A stretch of DNA of 64,000 nucleotides, taken from the NCBI RefSeq assembly GCF_000330505.1, contig NW_004191750.1:280162-344161 (forward strand), given 5' to 3'. This stretch comes from Entamoeba invadens IP1 (taxonomy: Eukaryota > Evosea > Mastigamoebida > Endamoebidae). Below the pieces are notes generated by a model. The model was not told where the DNA came from. It worked only from the letters and a program-made list of their open reading frames with translations, and searched no databases. Of this stretch, positions 10,010-19,832 are shown piece by piece. The number at the start of each line of letters is the position of its first letter. Position 1 is the stretch's first letter. Made by a program: the position numbers and the translations under genes.

Positions 10010-11076
10010 ATGTCATCCCCAGCTGCTGAACAACCCACAACACTGACAGTTCCAACTACGACAGAACCTCCTGTGGAACAACAAAGCGAACAAAAAACGC
10101 AAGACGGACAACCTGTTCAACAAGTTGTGTCACCACAAGAGAAACAAAAAGCTGCTGATGAAGAGATGAAAAAGGAACTGAACGAAGCTTCACGAAAGCA
10201 AATTGAATTGTTTGAAAAGCAAAAAGCCGAGAAAGAGTACGACGCTATTTTTTATGCAGCGATCTACGTGAAATTGATAACCGTGTGCGAGGCGGTGAAG
10301 GAAGGACAACGCATTGAATCTCATCGAGAAGTAGCGAATAACATCATTGGAGCCAATTTCAAGAAGAATGATGCGGAACAACAGAAGTCTTTTGTAGGAA
10401 AGAAGTTTGCTTATTATATAGTAAGTATTTACTCAAGAAGTTAACACTCTAGAAGGACGGTATATACCCTCCAGAAGAACACAGTCATTATATTGGTCGT
10501 GTGTGGGTATTCATTTCGTTTGCTATTCTATTATATATTATATATTATTATATGATATTATATTACTACTTTGAACTTTTCGAAGAGCAAAAGAGTTGAC
10601 CAGTAGCGGCAAGTCTTTCATTGGATACTATGAAGAAGATATATAACGCTTTTTATTCGACGTTTCAGTCGGGAACAAATAACTTCAATGACAGAACAGT
10701 CGTCGATGCTCAGAACTTCTCCAGCTTTAAAAAGAGTTTGGCGTGCTTTATCAAAGACGCTAACGAAAACTCAACAGACCCAAAAAGAAAAGCTGCACTT
10801 GCCTCCGAGCAGTGTTGGATGACTACACAAGAGTCTTTTAAAGCTATTAGCAAACGAGGAAAACAAGTCGAACAACTGAACCAGGCTTCCACAGTTAACG
10901 CATACGCTGCAGTGCAACTCAACACCAAAATGGATAAACTAGAAAAGGCAGCGTGTTGTGAATTAGCTGGAAAGAAAGCGAAGTTCATTATTATATATGC
11001 TGTCCTAGGCATAGCTCTTGTTGGTATTTTAGTTGGGGTTGTCATGAAGTTTATGCCCAAGTCGTCTTCTGCTTGA
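10010..11076 (+). CDS. Longin-type R-SNARE (VAMP7-like)
   Basis: Proposed exons are 10010-10420, 10453-10498 and 10604-11076, giving 309 aa. A Gln/Pro/Thr-rich head (~1-60) precedes a longin-like domain with YDAIFYAAIYVKL, FAYYIKDGI and LDTMKKIYNAFYSTF. Next comes the R-SNARE helix with its central Arg in ISKRGKQVEQLNQAS, and then a C-terminal membrane anchor (IIIYAVLGIALVGILVGVV) with a short tail. This is the architecture of VAMP7/VAMP72 proteins that drive endosome, lysosome or phagosome fusion. Intron 1 (GTAAGT...TAG) is only 32 nt. The intron 2 donor is uncertain: GTGTGT at 10499 is used here, but GT at 10496 also keeps the frame. The long N-terminal extension before the longin domain is unusual. 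Confidence 0.8.
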
Positions 11077-11275
11077 TTCTGTGCTATTTTTGTCGTAATT
11101 TTTAGTTCATTTTATAGTTGTTTTCTTAGGAATAATTACTATAATTAGTGGAGTGTTTTAGCACTAGTAAATAAATATAGTTAAATAACCAAAAATGTAT
11201 AGTAAAATGAAAAAAAGGAAAGATGAGGTTTATTATAATTTCATACAAGTAAAAGAATAGTTTCAACCAGTTTTA

Positions 11276-12622
11276 ATGGCAGACAAGTCGACCCCAACAA
11301 AAGAAGAGCGTGGCATCGAGAAATTACAAGCGCGAGTTGGTGAGTTATCGACTCGACTCGCGGAGTCGCGCCGATTGATGTTGCAGTATTGTCCGGAGTA
11401 TTTAGACAAAGATGGGAACATCAAACCGAAGAATGAAAGGAAGAAAATTGACAAAGAGAAGAAGCCGAGACCGCCGGTGACATCAGTGAAGCGGACTAAA
11501 GCACTTGACAAAAGTGTGTTGTGCAACTTTGGAAAGACTGCGAAAGGGAGAAATGTGATCACAAGACAACTTACAAAGACAGCTCTTGAACTTGACAATT
11601 TTGAATTCAATAATCCGTTAACGACAGAGAGATATCAATTTAAGAAAGACGAATTTATAAAGTGTTATGGCTGTAATAAAATCTGTGCATCTACCCATCC
11701 CGTGTATGTGTATTCCTGTCATGACTGTGGCGAGTTGTTTCAGAAGAACAGAGAGCTTACACGAGATTTGAAGAACACTGTCAGTGTAGTTATTGGGTGT
11801 CGAACTAAATTGGGGCATCAAGTCACATTGAAACTGTTGCGAGCCGGGTCGACTGTAGTCGGGACAACACGATACCCAGAAGAGACTTTGAAGTTGTTTA
11901 GTCAATACCACGACTACGAGACTTGGAAGGACAATCTAGACATTTACTCACAAGGGTTAGACCTTGATACCGACAACCAGAGTGTCGTCTTTGCAGCGTT
12001 TGCGAAGTATTTGCAAGAGAAATATGGTCATCTCGACAACATGATCTTCTGTGCTGCGCAAACCATCCGAGTGAGAGAGAAAGAGCGCAGTCGTGTGTTA
12101 AGTGAAATAGAAGAAACGAATCGATATGGTGATGCAAAGTTTGTGAAAGAGACAAATGTCAACTCGTGGGCAATGACCATCGACAATTGGAATCAAAAGG
12201 AGATGGAAGAAGTTATTCGGGTGAACTCCGTCGCACCAGCAATGATGACACAAGCCCTCTTACCCTTACTGAAACTTTCATTAATGACCCCGTACGTCAT
12301 TTTTGTTCATGCACGGGAAGGCTTATTTAACGTTCACAAGTCGAAGTATCATACTCACACTAATATGGCAAAAGCTGCCTTAGCTATGTTAACTGCTTGT
12401 CTTTGTGCAAGTGGCTTACAAACAACAAAAGGATTGGATTTTAGTATTCATGGGTGTGACCCGGGGTGGATCTCCGTCGATGAGTATTATGAGACATCCA
12501 AACCCTGGGATATCCCCCCACTTGATGAAGTCGATGGGGCTTCACGGATCCTCTACCCACTTTTTGCACGTCTTCCAAGTGAGCCGTTGACCCGTCGGCA
12601 TTACACGCAGTTGCTTAATTGA
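11276..12622 (+). CDS. Zinc-finger plus short-chain dehydrogenase-like protein
   Basis: A single-exon 448-aa protein. Residues 1-70 are basic and coiled. A CxxC-x12-CxxC cluster (CYGCNK ... SCHDCG, ~127-150) looks like a zinc ribbon. From about 165 a Rossmann fold of the SDR superfamily begins, with VVIGCRTKLGHQV in place of the TGxxxGIG loop. FCAAQ replaces the NNAG motif, and VNSVAP follows. The usual YxxxK reads TNMAK: the Lys is kept but the Tyr is not at its expected place (a Tyr occurs four residues earlier). It may bind NAD(P) without classical reductase activity. Substrate and location are unknown; no signal peptide is present. Confidence 0.82.
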   Translation: MADKSTPTKEERGIEKLQARVGELSTRLAESRRLMLQYCPEYLDKDGNIKPKNERKKIDKEKKPRPPVTSVKRTKALDKSVLCNFGKTAKGRNVITRQLTKTALELDNFEFNNPLTTERYQFKKDEFIKCYGCNKICASTHPVYVYSCHDCGELFQKNRELTRDLKNTVSVVIGCRTKLGHQVTLKLLRAGSTVVGTTRYPEETLKLFSQYHDYETWKDNLDIYSQGLDLDTDNQSVVFAAFAKYLQEKYGHLDNMIFCAAQTIRVREKERSRVLSEIEETNRYGDAKFVKETNVNSWAMTIDNWNQKEMEEVIRVNSVAPAMMTQALLPLLKLSLMTPYVIFVHAREGLFNVHKSKYHTHTNMAKAALAMLTACLCASGLQTTKGLDFSIHGCDPGWISVDEYYETSKPWDIPPLDEVDGASRILYPLFARLPSEPLTRRHYTQLLN

Positions 12623-12732
12623 TTTTGAGTCGTATCAGTTACTTTCAGTTCAAAACTTTACTACTTAGATAGTCTTAAGACATTCTTTAAAGAATAACAA
12701 AACCCTAAAAACGTCACAATTCGAGAATTGAT

Positions 12733-13482
12733 TTACTTCTTCTTTTCCTGGACCTTCTTTGTGTAGAAGTCGAGTTCCTTTCCTTCCAAGAGGTATCCAT
12801 CGACTCTTCCAGTTTGACCCGGTCTTGAGGAGATGCAAGCCAATAATCTTCCAGCCTGGAATCCTTCCATTAAAGCGTCTTCGAATTTGACGTGCTTGAG
12901 AACCTTAAGCATAGTAGCGTATTTCTTCTTCATAGTGCTCGATGGCTTCATCAAAGCAAGTTGGGTCTCGACGATTTGGTGAGCAACGGTCTTCTCTTTA
13001 GCTTCCTCTTTGCCGGTCTGTTTAGCATCGGTCTTGACCTCTTCATCCTTGACGAGAGCAATTTTCTTGTCTGCGGTGTATCCCTCAGTCTCGAGAGACT
13101 TGATGTAGTCCTTAGAAGCGATATCCTTTCCGAATCTCTTAAGGAACCATAATCTGAATGGTGAAGCATCGACTTCAATAATAGCGTTCTTGACCAAAGT
13201 GTTTGTTCTGACGTAATCGTTGTTGGACGCGTTGTAGACGACGTTCAAGATTTTGGCGGTCTTAGTCATGGCTTGTGAAACCCAAGTGAAATATCCAACA
13301 TCAAGTCTAAGTGCTCTTCTCTTAATAATGCCAAATCGGCAACGGACGTCATGAATTCTCTTTGCGCCGAGTCTGGTGTTGGCTGGTTGACGACCCATAT
13401 TGTACTTCTTCTTCTTTTGCATCATGTTCTTCTTTCCTCCAGTCGAACGTCTCTTGTGAATTGAGTCTCGTGTAATCCCCAT
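12733..13482 (-). CDS. RPS8: 40S ribosomal protein S8 (eS8)
   Basis: A 249-aa protein starting at the ATG at 13480-13482 (MGITRDSIHKRRSTGGK), which matches the invariant eS8 N-terminus. The longer ORF upstream is not used. The eS8 core follows: KKKKYNMGRQPANTRLG, RRALRLDVGYFTW, NVVYNASNNDYVRTNTLVKN and ASPFRLWFLKRFG. The C-terminus has SSRPGQTGRVDGYLLEGKELDFY. An acidic/Lys-rich insertion (about residues 145-175, KTDAKQTGKEEAKEK) separates the two halves, as is common in protist eS8. It belongs to the small ribosomal subunit. Codon choice is biased to CTC/AAG, as expected for high expression. Confidence 0.97.
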   Translation of the reverse strand: MGITRDSIHKRRSTGGKKNMMQKKKKYNMGRQPANTRLGAKRIHDVRCRFGIIKRRALRLDVGYFTWVSQAMTKTAKILNVVYNASNNDYVRTNTLVKNAIIEVDASPFRLWFLKRFGKDIASKDYIKSLETEGYTADKKIALVKDEEVKTDAKQTGKEEAKEKTVAHQIVETQLALMKPSSTMKKKYATMLKVLKHVKFEDALMEGFQAGRLLACISSRPGQTGRVDGYLLEGKELDFYTKKVQEKKK

Positions 13483-13807
13483 TTCTCGAAGGCAATTGCT
13501 TCTCAGTTCCAAAGTGCCTAAGGGTTACGAAGGGTATTTCACTTCTTTCTTCTCGCTCTTGTTATTAATTTATTTTAATTTATTTTACTATATTTTATAG
13601 TTACATGTCACCACCAAAAGTGTTTGAATACTATTTAAATAGTTTATTATATTATATTATTAATTACTACTATTTGTTGAGAAGAGTGGAGAGTAACTAT
13701 TATTTCTAATTTACATTATTATAATCAGTAGTATATAAATATAGTACAAAATATAATAATATTATTATATTCTTTTTACTTTTAGTGTTGTGAGTAAAAC
13801 ATGAGAA
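13483..13807. other. Divergent promoter region between S8 and RFC
   Basis: A 325-bp AT-rich spacer shared by the ribosomal protein gene (leftward) and the RFC gene (rightward). It includes a TATTTAAAT-like box at about 13632-13640. No other feature is seen. Confidence 0.45.
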
Positions 13808-14794
13808 ATGAATAACTCAATAAATTCATTCAGAACTTCACACGATATGACCACACAAGCAATTCCATGGGTTGAAAAATATCGTCCAAAGGTGTTAGAG
13901 GATGTTGTAGGTAACAAAGACGTCATCGAGACGCTGAAGAGTTTTCGTTCTTCCAAACAATTTCCTCATTTATTATTATGTGGGCAGCCTGGGATAGGTA
14001 AGACGACTTCAATTCATTGTTTGGCTCGTGAGCTCTTAAAAGACAAATACAAAGAAGCCGTCTTAGAATTGAATGCGTCAGATGAAAGAGGTATAGACAC
14101 CATTCGAACGACTATTAAAGCATTCTGCGAGAAGAAAGTGATGTTGCCAGACAACATCCCCAAAGTTGTTATACTCGATGAGGCAGATTCGATGACGACA
14201 GCAGCGTTCCAGGCTTTGAGACGGACAATGGAAATCCATTCGAAGACTACACGCTTTGTGTTGGCGTGCAACACCCCAGAAAAAGTGATTGAACCGATTC
14301 AGTCAAGATGTTCTCGTCTCAACTTCCGCCCACTTTCCACTGACGAAGTCATCAACCGGATCACCAAAATAGCGCGGCTTGAGTCCATGAATATCGCGGA
14401 CGACGCGATCAAAGCAATTGAAATTATCAGTGAAGGCGATTTGCGAAAGGCAGTGAATGCGCTTCAGACGTGTGCTGTGTTAAAAGGTACAATTACAGCC
14501 GAGAATGTGTATCAAAGAAATGATCTTCCCTCAGCCGATGTCATTTTGAAAGCGTTGTCGAATTGTTTGAAGAAGAACTTTGACGAAGCCGTTGATGAAG
14601 TGAGCAAGATCTCTGTCTTAGGGTTTGATGGGAATGATGTGATAGATATGTTAGTGAAGATGATCTCTAAAGTCGATACCAGTGAAGAAATCAGAGTGAA
14701 ATTGTATGAAGCTGCCGCTCCATTCTTGATCAGACGAGTTAATTCGTATGTACAAGTCTATGGAATGTTGGCACAGTTCTGTTTGGTTAATTAA
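13808..14794 (+). CDS. Replication factor C small subunit (RFC2/Rfc4-like)
   Basis: A 328-aa AAA+ clamp-loader subunit. Motifs in order are PWVEKYRP (RFC box II), Walker A GQPGIGKTTS (~58-67), LELNASDERGID, Walker B VVILDEADSMT (~120-130), the SRC arginine finger in EPIQSRCSRL, and sensor 2 GDLRKAVNALQ. The C-terminal collar helices are present. It best fits human RFC2/yeast Rfc4, judging from WVEKYRP and the QRSSR-like stretch. RFC loads PCNA onto primer ends during replication and repair. Two in-frame starts exist, 13808 and 13847 (MTTQAIPWVEKYRP); the second is equally plausible. Confidence 0.93.
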   Translation: MNNSINSFRTSHDMTTQAIPWVEKYRPKVLEDVVGNKDVIETLKSFRSSKQFPHLLLCGQPGIGKTTSIHCLARELLKDKYKEAVLELNASDERGIDTIRTTIKAFCEKKVMLPDNIPKVVILDEADSMTTAAFQALRRTMEIHSKTTRFVLACNTPEKVIEPIQSRCSRLNFRPLSTDEVINRITKIARLESMNIADDAIKAIEIISEGDLRKAVNALQTCAVLKGTITAENVYQRNDLPSADVILKALSNCLKKNFDEAVDEVSKISVLGFDGNDVIDMLVKMISKVDTSEEIRVKLYEAAAPFLIRRVNSYVQVYGMLAQFCLVN

Positions 14795-14877
14795 TCATTC
14801 TTTTACTATTTGTGACATAAAGGAAGTCTTCTATTTATAGAAATTAGTTAGTTGAACTTGAAAAACTAAACGTCGCC

Positions 14878-15701
14878 ATGGAACATCCTCATGAAAGGTT
14901 AAAGCGTGAAGAATTTCGGAAGAGGATCATTCGAGTCAGTTTAAACATTTCGTTGATAGTGTTTATACCATCTTTTGTATTGTTTTCTATGTGCACGTTC
15001 TTGTTTTGGCGTTCTATAGTGTTTGCGATGGTACTGTCTTGTGTTGTTGTAAGCTATACAATAGTACTTTTTAGTATATGTACGGGTTTGTTTTATTCTA
15101 TGAAGAACAAATGAAGTGACAAATAAATAACAAGAGAGGGGACAAGACGTATCACGATGAACCGGGACTGTTTTACTTGACACGGAGTGGGTGGACTAAA
15201 CTTGGATTACTCTTTTTAGGGGCGAGTTTCTATGGATATTTCTCATTCAACATTTTTCGGAGTGGGTGTGGCTTTTCTACAGAAGCAAACGACGTCGACG
15301 AATTCAAATTGGTCTTTTCAATGGTCGGTGTTTTGACAGGAATTGTCAACTTTAACATTTCATTATTCCTTGACGGACTTTATATTCCTTTCTTTTCTGT
15401 TGGTGCTCTATCTGTCGAGACTTTCTATGACTCAAGTAAGAAAGTTGCCACTCAAAGTCTTATTTTGTGCGCAATCAACTCAATCATATTCCTTGTCTCT
15501 TATGCTTTAGTCAAAATGTTTGTATTAATTCTCTACGGATTTAGTAGAGATATTGCTATCCATCGGTATACTTTCAGTTTACACAACTTGGTTGCGAGCA
15601 CTTTATGCGTCGCTTTGTTCTCTTTATACACACGCATTTCGTTTAACCTTCTCGACTCGACAATGAGCGCCGAACTTCCTATAGAAAATAAACTTTGCTA
15701 A
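14878..15701 (+). CDS. Multi-pass membrane protein, unknown family
   Basis: Exons 14878-15085 and 15139-15701 join across a 53-nt intron (GTTTGT...GAG) into 256 aa. The join reads SICTGDKTYHDEPGLFYLTRSGW. A basic N-terminus (HERLKREEFRKR) precedes two hydrophobic segments, a short polar loop, and then about four more hydrophobic segments. There are no catalytic or transport motifs I recognise. The two hydrophobic ORFs separated by a consensus intron support a single gene rather than two. Location is some cellular membrane. Confidence 0.72.
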
Positions 15702-15819
15702 TTTTATTGAATTTTTTACTATTAATTTATTAGTAATTAACTAGAAATAACCACTCCAAAAAATTAAAGATAACTAATAATAAAATTATATTTTAACTAT
15801 AATGTATAATAAAATGGTG

Positions 15820-16074
15820 TTAAAGATTTTGGAGTTGGTCAAGAGTAAGTGGTGCTTTTTTCCCCTTCTTTTGTGTCTTGACTTTAGCAATCTTTTCTCC
15901 ACCCGTTTTTGTTGGTTTGGTATAATACTTTTCAAGCCGTCTTTTTTGATCCGCAAGCGTTCCAACAGTTTTCAGTCCTAATCTTCGCAACGCCTGACGA
16001 ATTTCCCAATCTTCCATTTTCTCGGTGTCAACCTTCTTCTTTTGACTTCCTTCAAAGAACGTGTTGATGTCCAT
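15820..16074 (-). CDS. Small SAP-domain-like protein
   Basis: An 84-aa ORF with a clean ATG. The segment WEIRQALRRLGLKTVGTLADQKRRLEKY (shown in two parts, ~23-50) resembles the two-helix SAP module, which binds nucleic acid. Its signature is a leucine after the first helix, then G, then two charged residues in 'LGLKTVGTLADQKRRL'. The remainder is Lys-rich. It is probably nuclear. SDE2 and similar splicing-linked proteins carry comparable C-terminal SAP motifs, but an exact family cannot be assigned. Confidence 0.6.
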   Translation of the reverse strand: MDINTFFEGSQKKKVDTEKMEDWEIRQALRRLGLKTVGTLADQKRRLEKYYTKPTKTGGEKIAKVKTQKKGKKAPLTLDQLQNL

Positions 16075-16219
16075 TTTGTATTCAATTTTCGAGGGAGAAA
16101 TGGGTTCTTCCTTTGCACCGATAAACTACATGTTATTAGTTTTTATACTTTAAACATACTATAATTCTTTTTACAATAGTTATAGTTCATTTTATATATA
16201 TTGATTGTATCTCTAACTA

Positions 16220-16351
16220 TCATATAAAACAAACTTCTTTGCTGACGCGTGGCCGTTTTTTAAGATAGTTCTGAGCTGGCGGTTCGTCGGGGTCGTACTG
16301 AATTGTTTCAACTTCAGGATTGAAGTGTACATGGAGTTCTTTTGTTGTCAT
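16220..16351 (-). CDS. Very small protein, possible PP1-binding motif
   Basis: A 43-aa protein starting at the ATG at 16349-16351. The longer ORF upstream is AT-rich and unlikely to be coding. It reads MTTKELHVHFNPEVETIQY and then an acidic/Pro segment and a basic tail (LKKRPRVSKEVCF). KELHVHF followed by acidic residues resembles the RVxF-type docking motif of protein phosphatase 1 regulators ('KxVxF...EVE'). That is only a suggestion. Composition is clearly coding-like against its flanks. Confidence 0.5.
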   Translation of the reverse strand: MTTKELHVHFNPEVETIQYDPDEPPAQNYLKKRPRVSKEVCFI

Positions 16352-16557
16352 TTTTTGTATTAACAAAATCACTTTTTTTTTTCTGAGTTTTTCAGAAACA
16401 AAAAAACTATAATATCTAATTTTTAAAACAATAAAATTACTAATCAAAGAAACAATCATTTTAATTATTAACTATTATAAAAGTATAATTAAATATAAAC
16501 CAAATAAAATACTAAACTAATTTATAACAAAGCTAAAAATAATATAACTTAAGTATT

Positions 16558-17907
16558 TCACTCTTCTTTCGCATAAAACATGAAGCAGTCGTTTTTGTAG
16601 ATATCAGACCTGATCCCTTCACACTTTTCCAAGTGTATTTCTTCAATCTTTTCTGCTATTTGAAGGCCTTCACATTTGACATTTACAAATTTTAACGAGT
16701 AAAGGCCTTTAAAATCCTTGGTGTCAATTTTGCCAACAGTGCAATCCTCGCATACCAAAACGCTCAACGAGTGGGGAGGATTAATTGTTCCCTTCATTTT
16801 AGTGATTTGCAATTTGGTGAGGGAAGTGTACATGCGGATTCCATTTGTCCCAAGTGGAGTAATGAATGAGTCGACATCACAAAATGAGTCGATTTTGAGT
16901 TCTTTAATACAACTTGGAAGTTCAACACTTCGTTTTACTGGGGATCCAAGTAACGTTAACCCGACAAGATTCATACTTTTGAAGTTGACTGTTTTTGTCT
17001 TTTTCTTTCTTTCGTCGATGACTAGATACTTCAAAGAATACATTTTCTCTATTTCTGGGCGGTACTCCCCACGTAACGTGAAACTAGTGATATCCATCGC
17101 AACACTCCCGACATACCGTGGCAGGTAAAGCTCCGCCCATTTCTCATAATTTGGTACTTTCTTGTTGTCGAGCACAAACTCTCCTGTGAAATACATCCTC
17201 TTTGGGTATTTAACAAAGAAGTTGATATTTTTCTGGTCTTCTGAAACAACAAACACATTATTGTGTGTACTCACCAAGTCGGCCACTTTACTTTCCAAAT
17301 TTTGGATGAAAAAGAAGACGTTGAGGGTTGGGTAATTTTCAAGTACTTTCATCAAGACGTGTGGGATAAAAGATGTGTATGTGGTCTTTTCAAGCATCAA
17401 ATATTTCAGATGGAACACTGACAACAAATGGTCCAATGGGTATGTTTCGTGTATTTTAATCAGCACAGAATATGGCAGACGGAGTGTTTCAAGACTTGGC
17501 GATTCTTTAAGTATCATCAACAAGTCATCTATTTTCGTTAATGATAGTGTCAAGCATTTGACGTCTTTAGCGATGTCGTGATAGAATTTGACTTTCGAGT
17601 AATCGTGTGAATTGTTAAAGGTAATTGCAAACTTCGCGTATTTCAGTGTTCGTTTTGCCCACTTTTTGACAGAGAGAGTGTGGACTATATCAGTCATACG
17701 TCCTTGTAACAATTCAGTTTGTGTGTACATTTTTAATTCCCCTTTACATAGTGGTGAAGTCCTTTCTGGGTTCATCGGTGCCAACTCGACTGATAATTTG
17801 CACTTCTTCGAAACAAATAAAAACCGGGACACCACAGGTAGTGGGCAGTAAATGGAGATATACGACATCTCAAGTTGATCCAAGACCACACAGCACCTCA
17901 CCGACAT
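16558..17907 (-). CDS. Leucine-rich repeat protein with F-box-like head (1)
   Basis: A 449-aa protein. The N-terminus (LDQLEMSYISIYCPL, then VVSRFLFVSKKCKLSVE, then NPERTSP) forms an F-box-like helical head that recurs in two other genes here (36.6 and 43.8 kb). Irregular leucine-rich repeats follow, with units such as SLETLRLP, HLKYLML, SLKYLVID, LVGLTLLGSP and SLTKLQITKM. Such Entamoeba LRR proteins form a large family. By analogy with F-box/LRR proteins they may be SCF substrate receptors, but this is inferred. No signal peptide or membrane anchor is visible, so it is likely intracellular. Confidence 0.8.
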   Translation of the reverse strand: MSVRCCVVLDQLEMSYISIYCPLPVVSRFLFVSKKCKLSVELAPMNPERTSPLCKGELKMYTQTELLQGRMTDIVHTLSVKKWAKRTLKYAKFAITFNNSHDYSKVKFYHDIAKDVKCLTLSLTKIDDLLMILKESPSLETLRLPYSVLIKIHETYPLDHLLSVFHLKYLMLEKTTYTSFIPHVLMKVLENYPTLNVFFFIQNLESKVADLVSTHNNVFVVSEDQKNINFFVKYPKRMYFTGEFVLDNKKVPNYEKWAELYLPRYVGSVAMDITSFTLRGEYRPEIEKMYSLKYLVIDERKKKTKTVNFKSMNLVGLTLLGSPVKRSVELPSCIKELKIDSFCDVDSFITPLGTNGIRMYTSLTKLQITKMKGTINPPHSLSVLVCEDCTVGKIDTKDFKGLYSLKFVNVKCEGLQIAEKIEEIHLEKCEGIRSDIYKNDCFMFYAKEE

Positions 17908-18019
17908 TTCCTCTCCAATTTCAAGTTCTTCAACAACTCCTTTTATTAGTTATTTTCAATTCAGTTTTCTGTTTCTCTTCAGTTCTAAAGCATTTGGTAA
18001 CCTAAAGAAAATGAAAAAA

Positions 18020-19832
18020 TCAAATAACGTCCTTGTCGAGTCTGTTGAGACGCGTCATCTCAAGCAATTTATATAGGGGTTCCGCTGCGTTGGTGTTCTC
18101 CCAATTTTTGTAGTCGGTGTACTCGGATTCAAAGTCTTTTAATGCCGGAGAGATGTAGATCGACAGCTTCTTCTCATCCTCGCGGTCAAACCCTTTCTCC
18201 TTCGCTTTTTTGACAGATGAAATTCGGTTGTTCACTGTTTCGACAATTTTAACGTCGGTCTTGAACATGTCAAATTCACTCGTTTTTAATTTGTCGTACA
18301 ACGGTTTTTCAATTTGAAGAAGCGCATTCGATTTGACTCGGTTCCACGACGGACACACAGTGATTTTGTACAACAACAACTCACAGAAGAATACTCTCAC
18401 GTTGTGATTCCAGTGACAGAACATTCTGTCGAAATTACGATGTGAAAGAATGAAATGCGACACAACCCTCTTTCTGCTCTCTCCAGGTAGAACGGGGATG
18501 ATTTGGTATATCGTCGATATGAGAAGACAAATGAGTGCATAGTTGTCGCTCTCCATAATTTTGGAGTGCACCGACTCAAACATGTCGTAGTCAAAATTCT
18601 TAACAATCATCTCCTTATTGCCGTAATACGTGTACATGAAGTGTTCGATCAACAAGAGTTCTCCCATCTGGTCGATGTCATAGAAGTTCGTTTTCTTCAC
18701 TTTCTTTGTCAACACTGTTTTATAGATTTCTGGGTCAAAGCAACTGAATGCCGCGTAAGCCTCTGCACACACAAATATCGGTGATACAAGTTCTTCCCCT
18801 GTCAAGTCCATAATTGAGTTAATTTCATTATAGAAAATAGAGTATCCAGGATAGTTCTTCACATCTCTATGATATTAGGCGTTGTTCCTCACATCTCAAA
18901 TATATCAAAGTAATAACAAACTTTTCATTCTTGACGATGTACTCGATCCACGCCTTGATGTATTGGATCGCAAATCTCCCACGACACTGGAAATGGACTA
19001 ACCACTTCATATCCATCGTGTCGATCGCTTGACACAATTTCTCGCAGTTCGGAGACTTCCCTGAAATGTACTTCTCGACGCTTTCCCACTTCTTGAACAT
19101 CTGGAAGTTCTCTTTCACTTCTTCAGTGAGGACAACACACCCCTTCTCCCCTATTTTCGCCCCACTCAAGTAGTTCACTGTTTCCAAGATACCTTCATAG
19201 ATATCGGGAACTCGTTGTGATATCAACACAAACGCGTGAGCGGCGTCATCGTAATAATCCGGGTTGATTGGTTTGACGGTGCTTGAAAATTGGAAAGTGG
19301 AGAGTTTCTTCTTCTTTCGTGGTGGCACAAGTGTGTTGGGCTTCTTTTCTTTCTTTTCATACTCCTCTATCTCATCTGCGTCGTTCAAAGCGAGTATAAA
19401 GTACAACGCAGTTTTGGCAAGACAGGAGTAATACAACTCAAGTAACTTTTCGACTTGTGGAGCAACCTCGTCGGGTGCGGGGAAGTCTGCTAGAGCCATC
19501 GGTTGGATTTGTTTGATTTGGATCAGCTTGCACATCAGAAAGTATATTGAAGGGGTCACGTTGTGTTGTGGCATCTTAATTAAATGTTCTATTGCGCAAT
19601 TCCAAGTGTTCAACAATTCAGTGGAGACGTCATTGGTGAATGGAATTGAGTCAAAGTATTCATCAGGCATCAATGTGGTGAATTTTGTTAAATAGTGATC
19701 AACTTTGTCAGCACCTTTAACAATCACTCCACTATGTGTGCGTTCCGCACGGGCGTCAGAAAGTGCTTTTTGCAGTTTTTTTGAATTTCTGACTAGCGCC
19801 TTCAGTTGTGCCTTCTTGTCCTTTTCAGACAT
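18020..19832 (-). CDS. Conserved-looking hypothetical protein, spliced (585 aa)
   Basis: Two exons on the minus strand (19832-18922 and 18866-18020) join across a 55-nt intron (GTTTGT...TAG) in the reading NEKDVKNYPGYSIFYNE. The ORF upstream of 19832 begins only with GTG, so ATG at 19830-19832 is the start. The N-terminus is Lys-rich and coiled (KDKKAQLKALVRNSKKLQKAL). The rest is alpha-helical with a Lys-rich linker (PPRKKKKLS, possible nuclear signal). There are no catalytic motifs. It could be an armadillo-like or scaffold protein, but no family was recognised. Confidence 0.75.
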
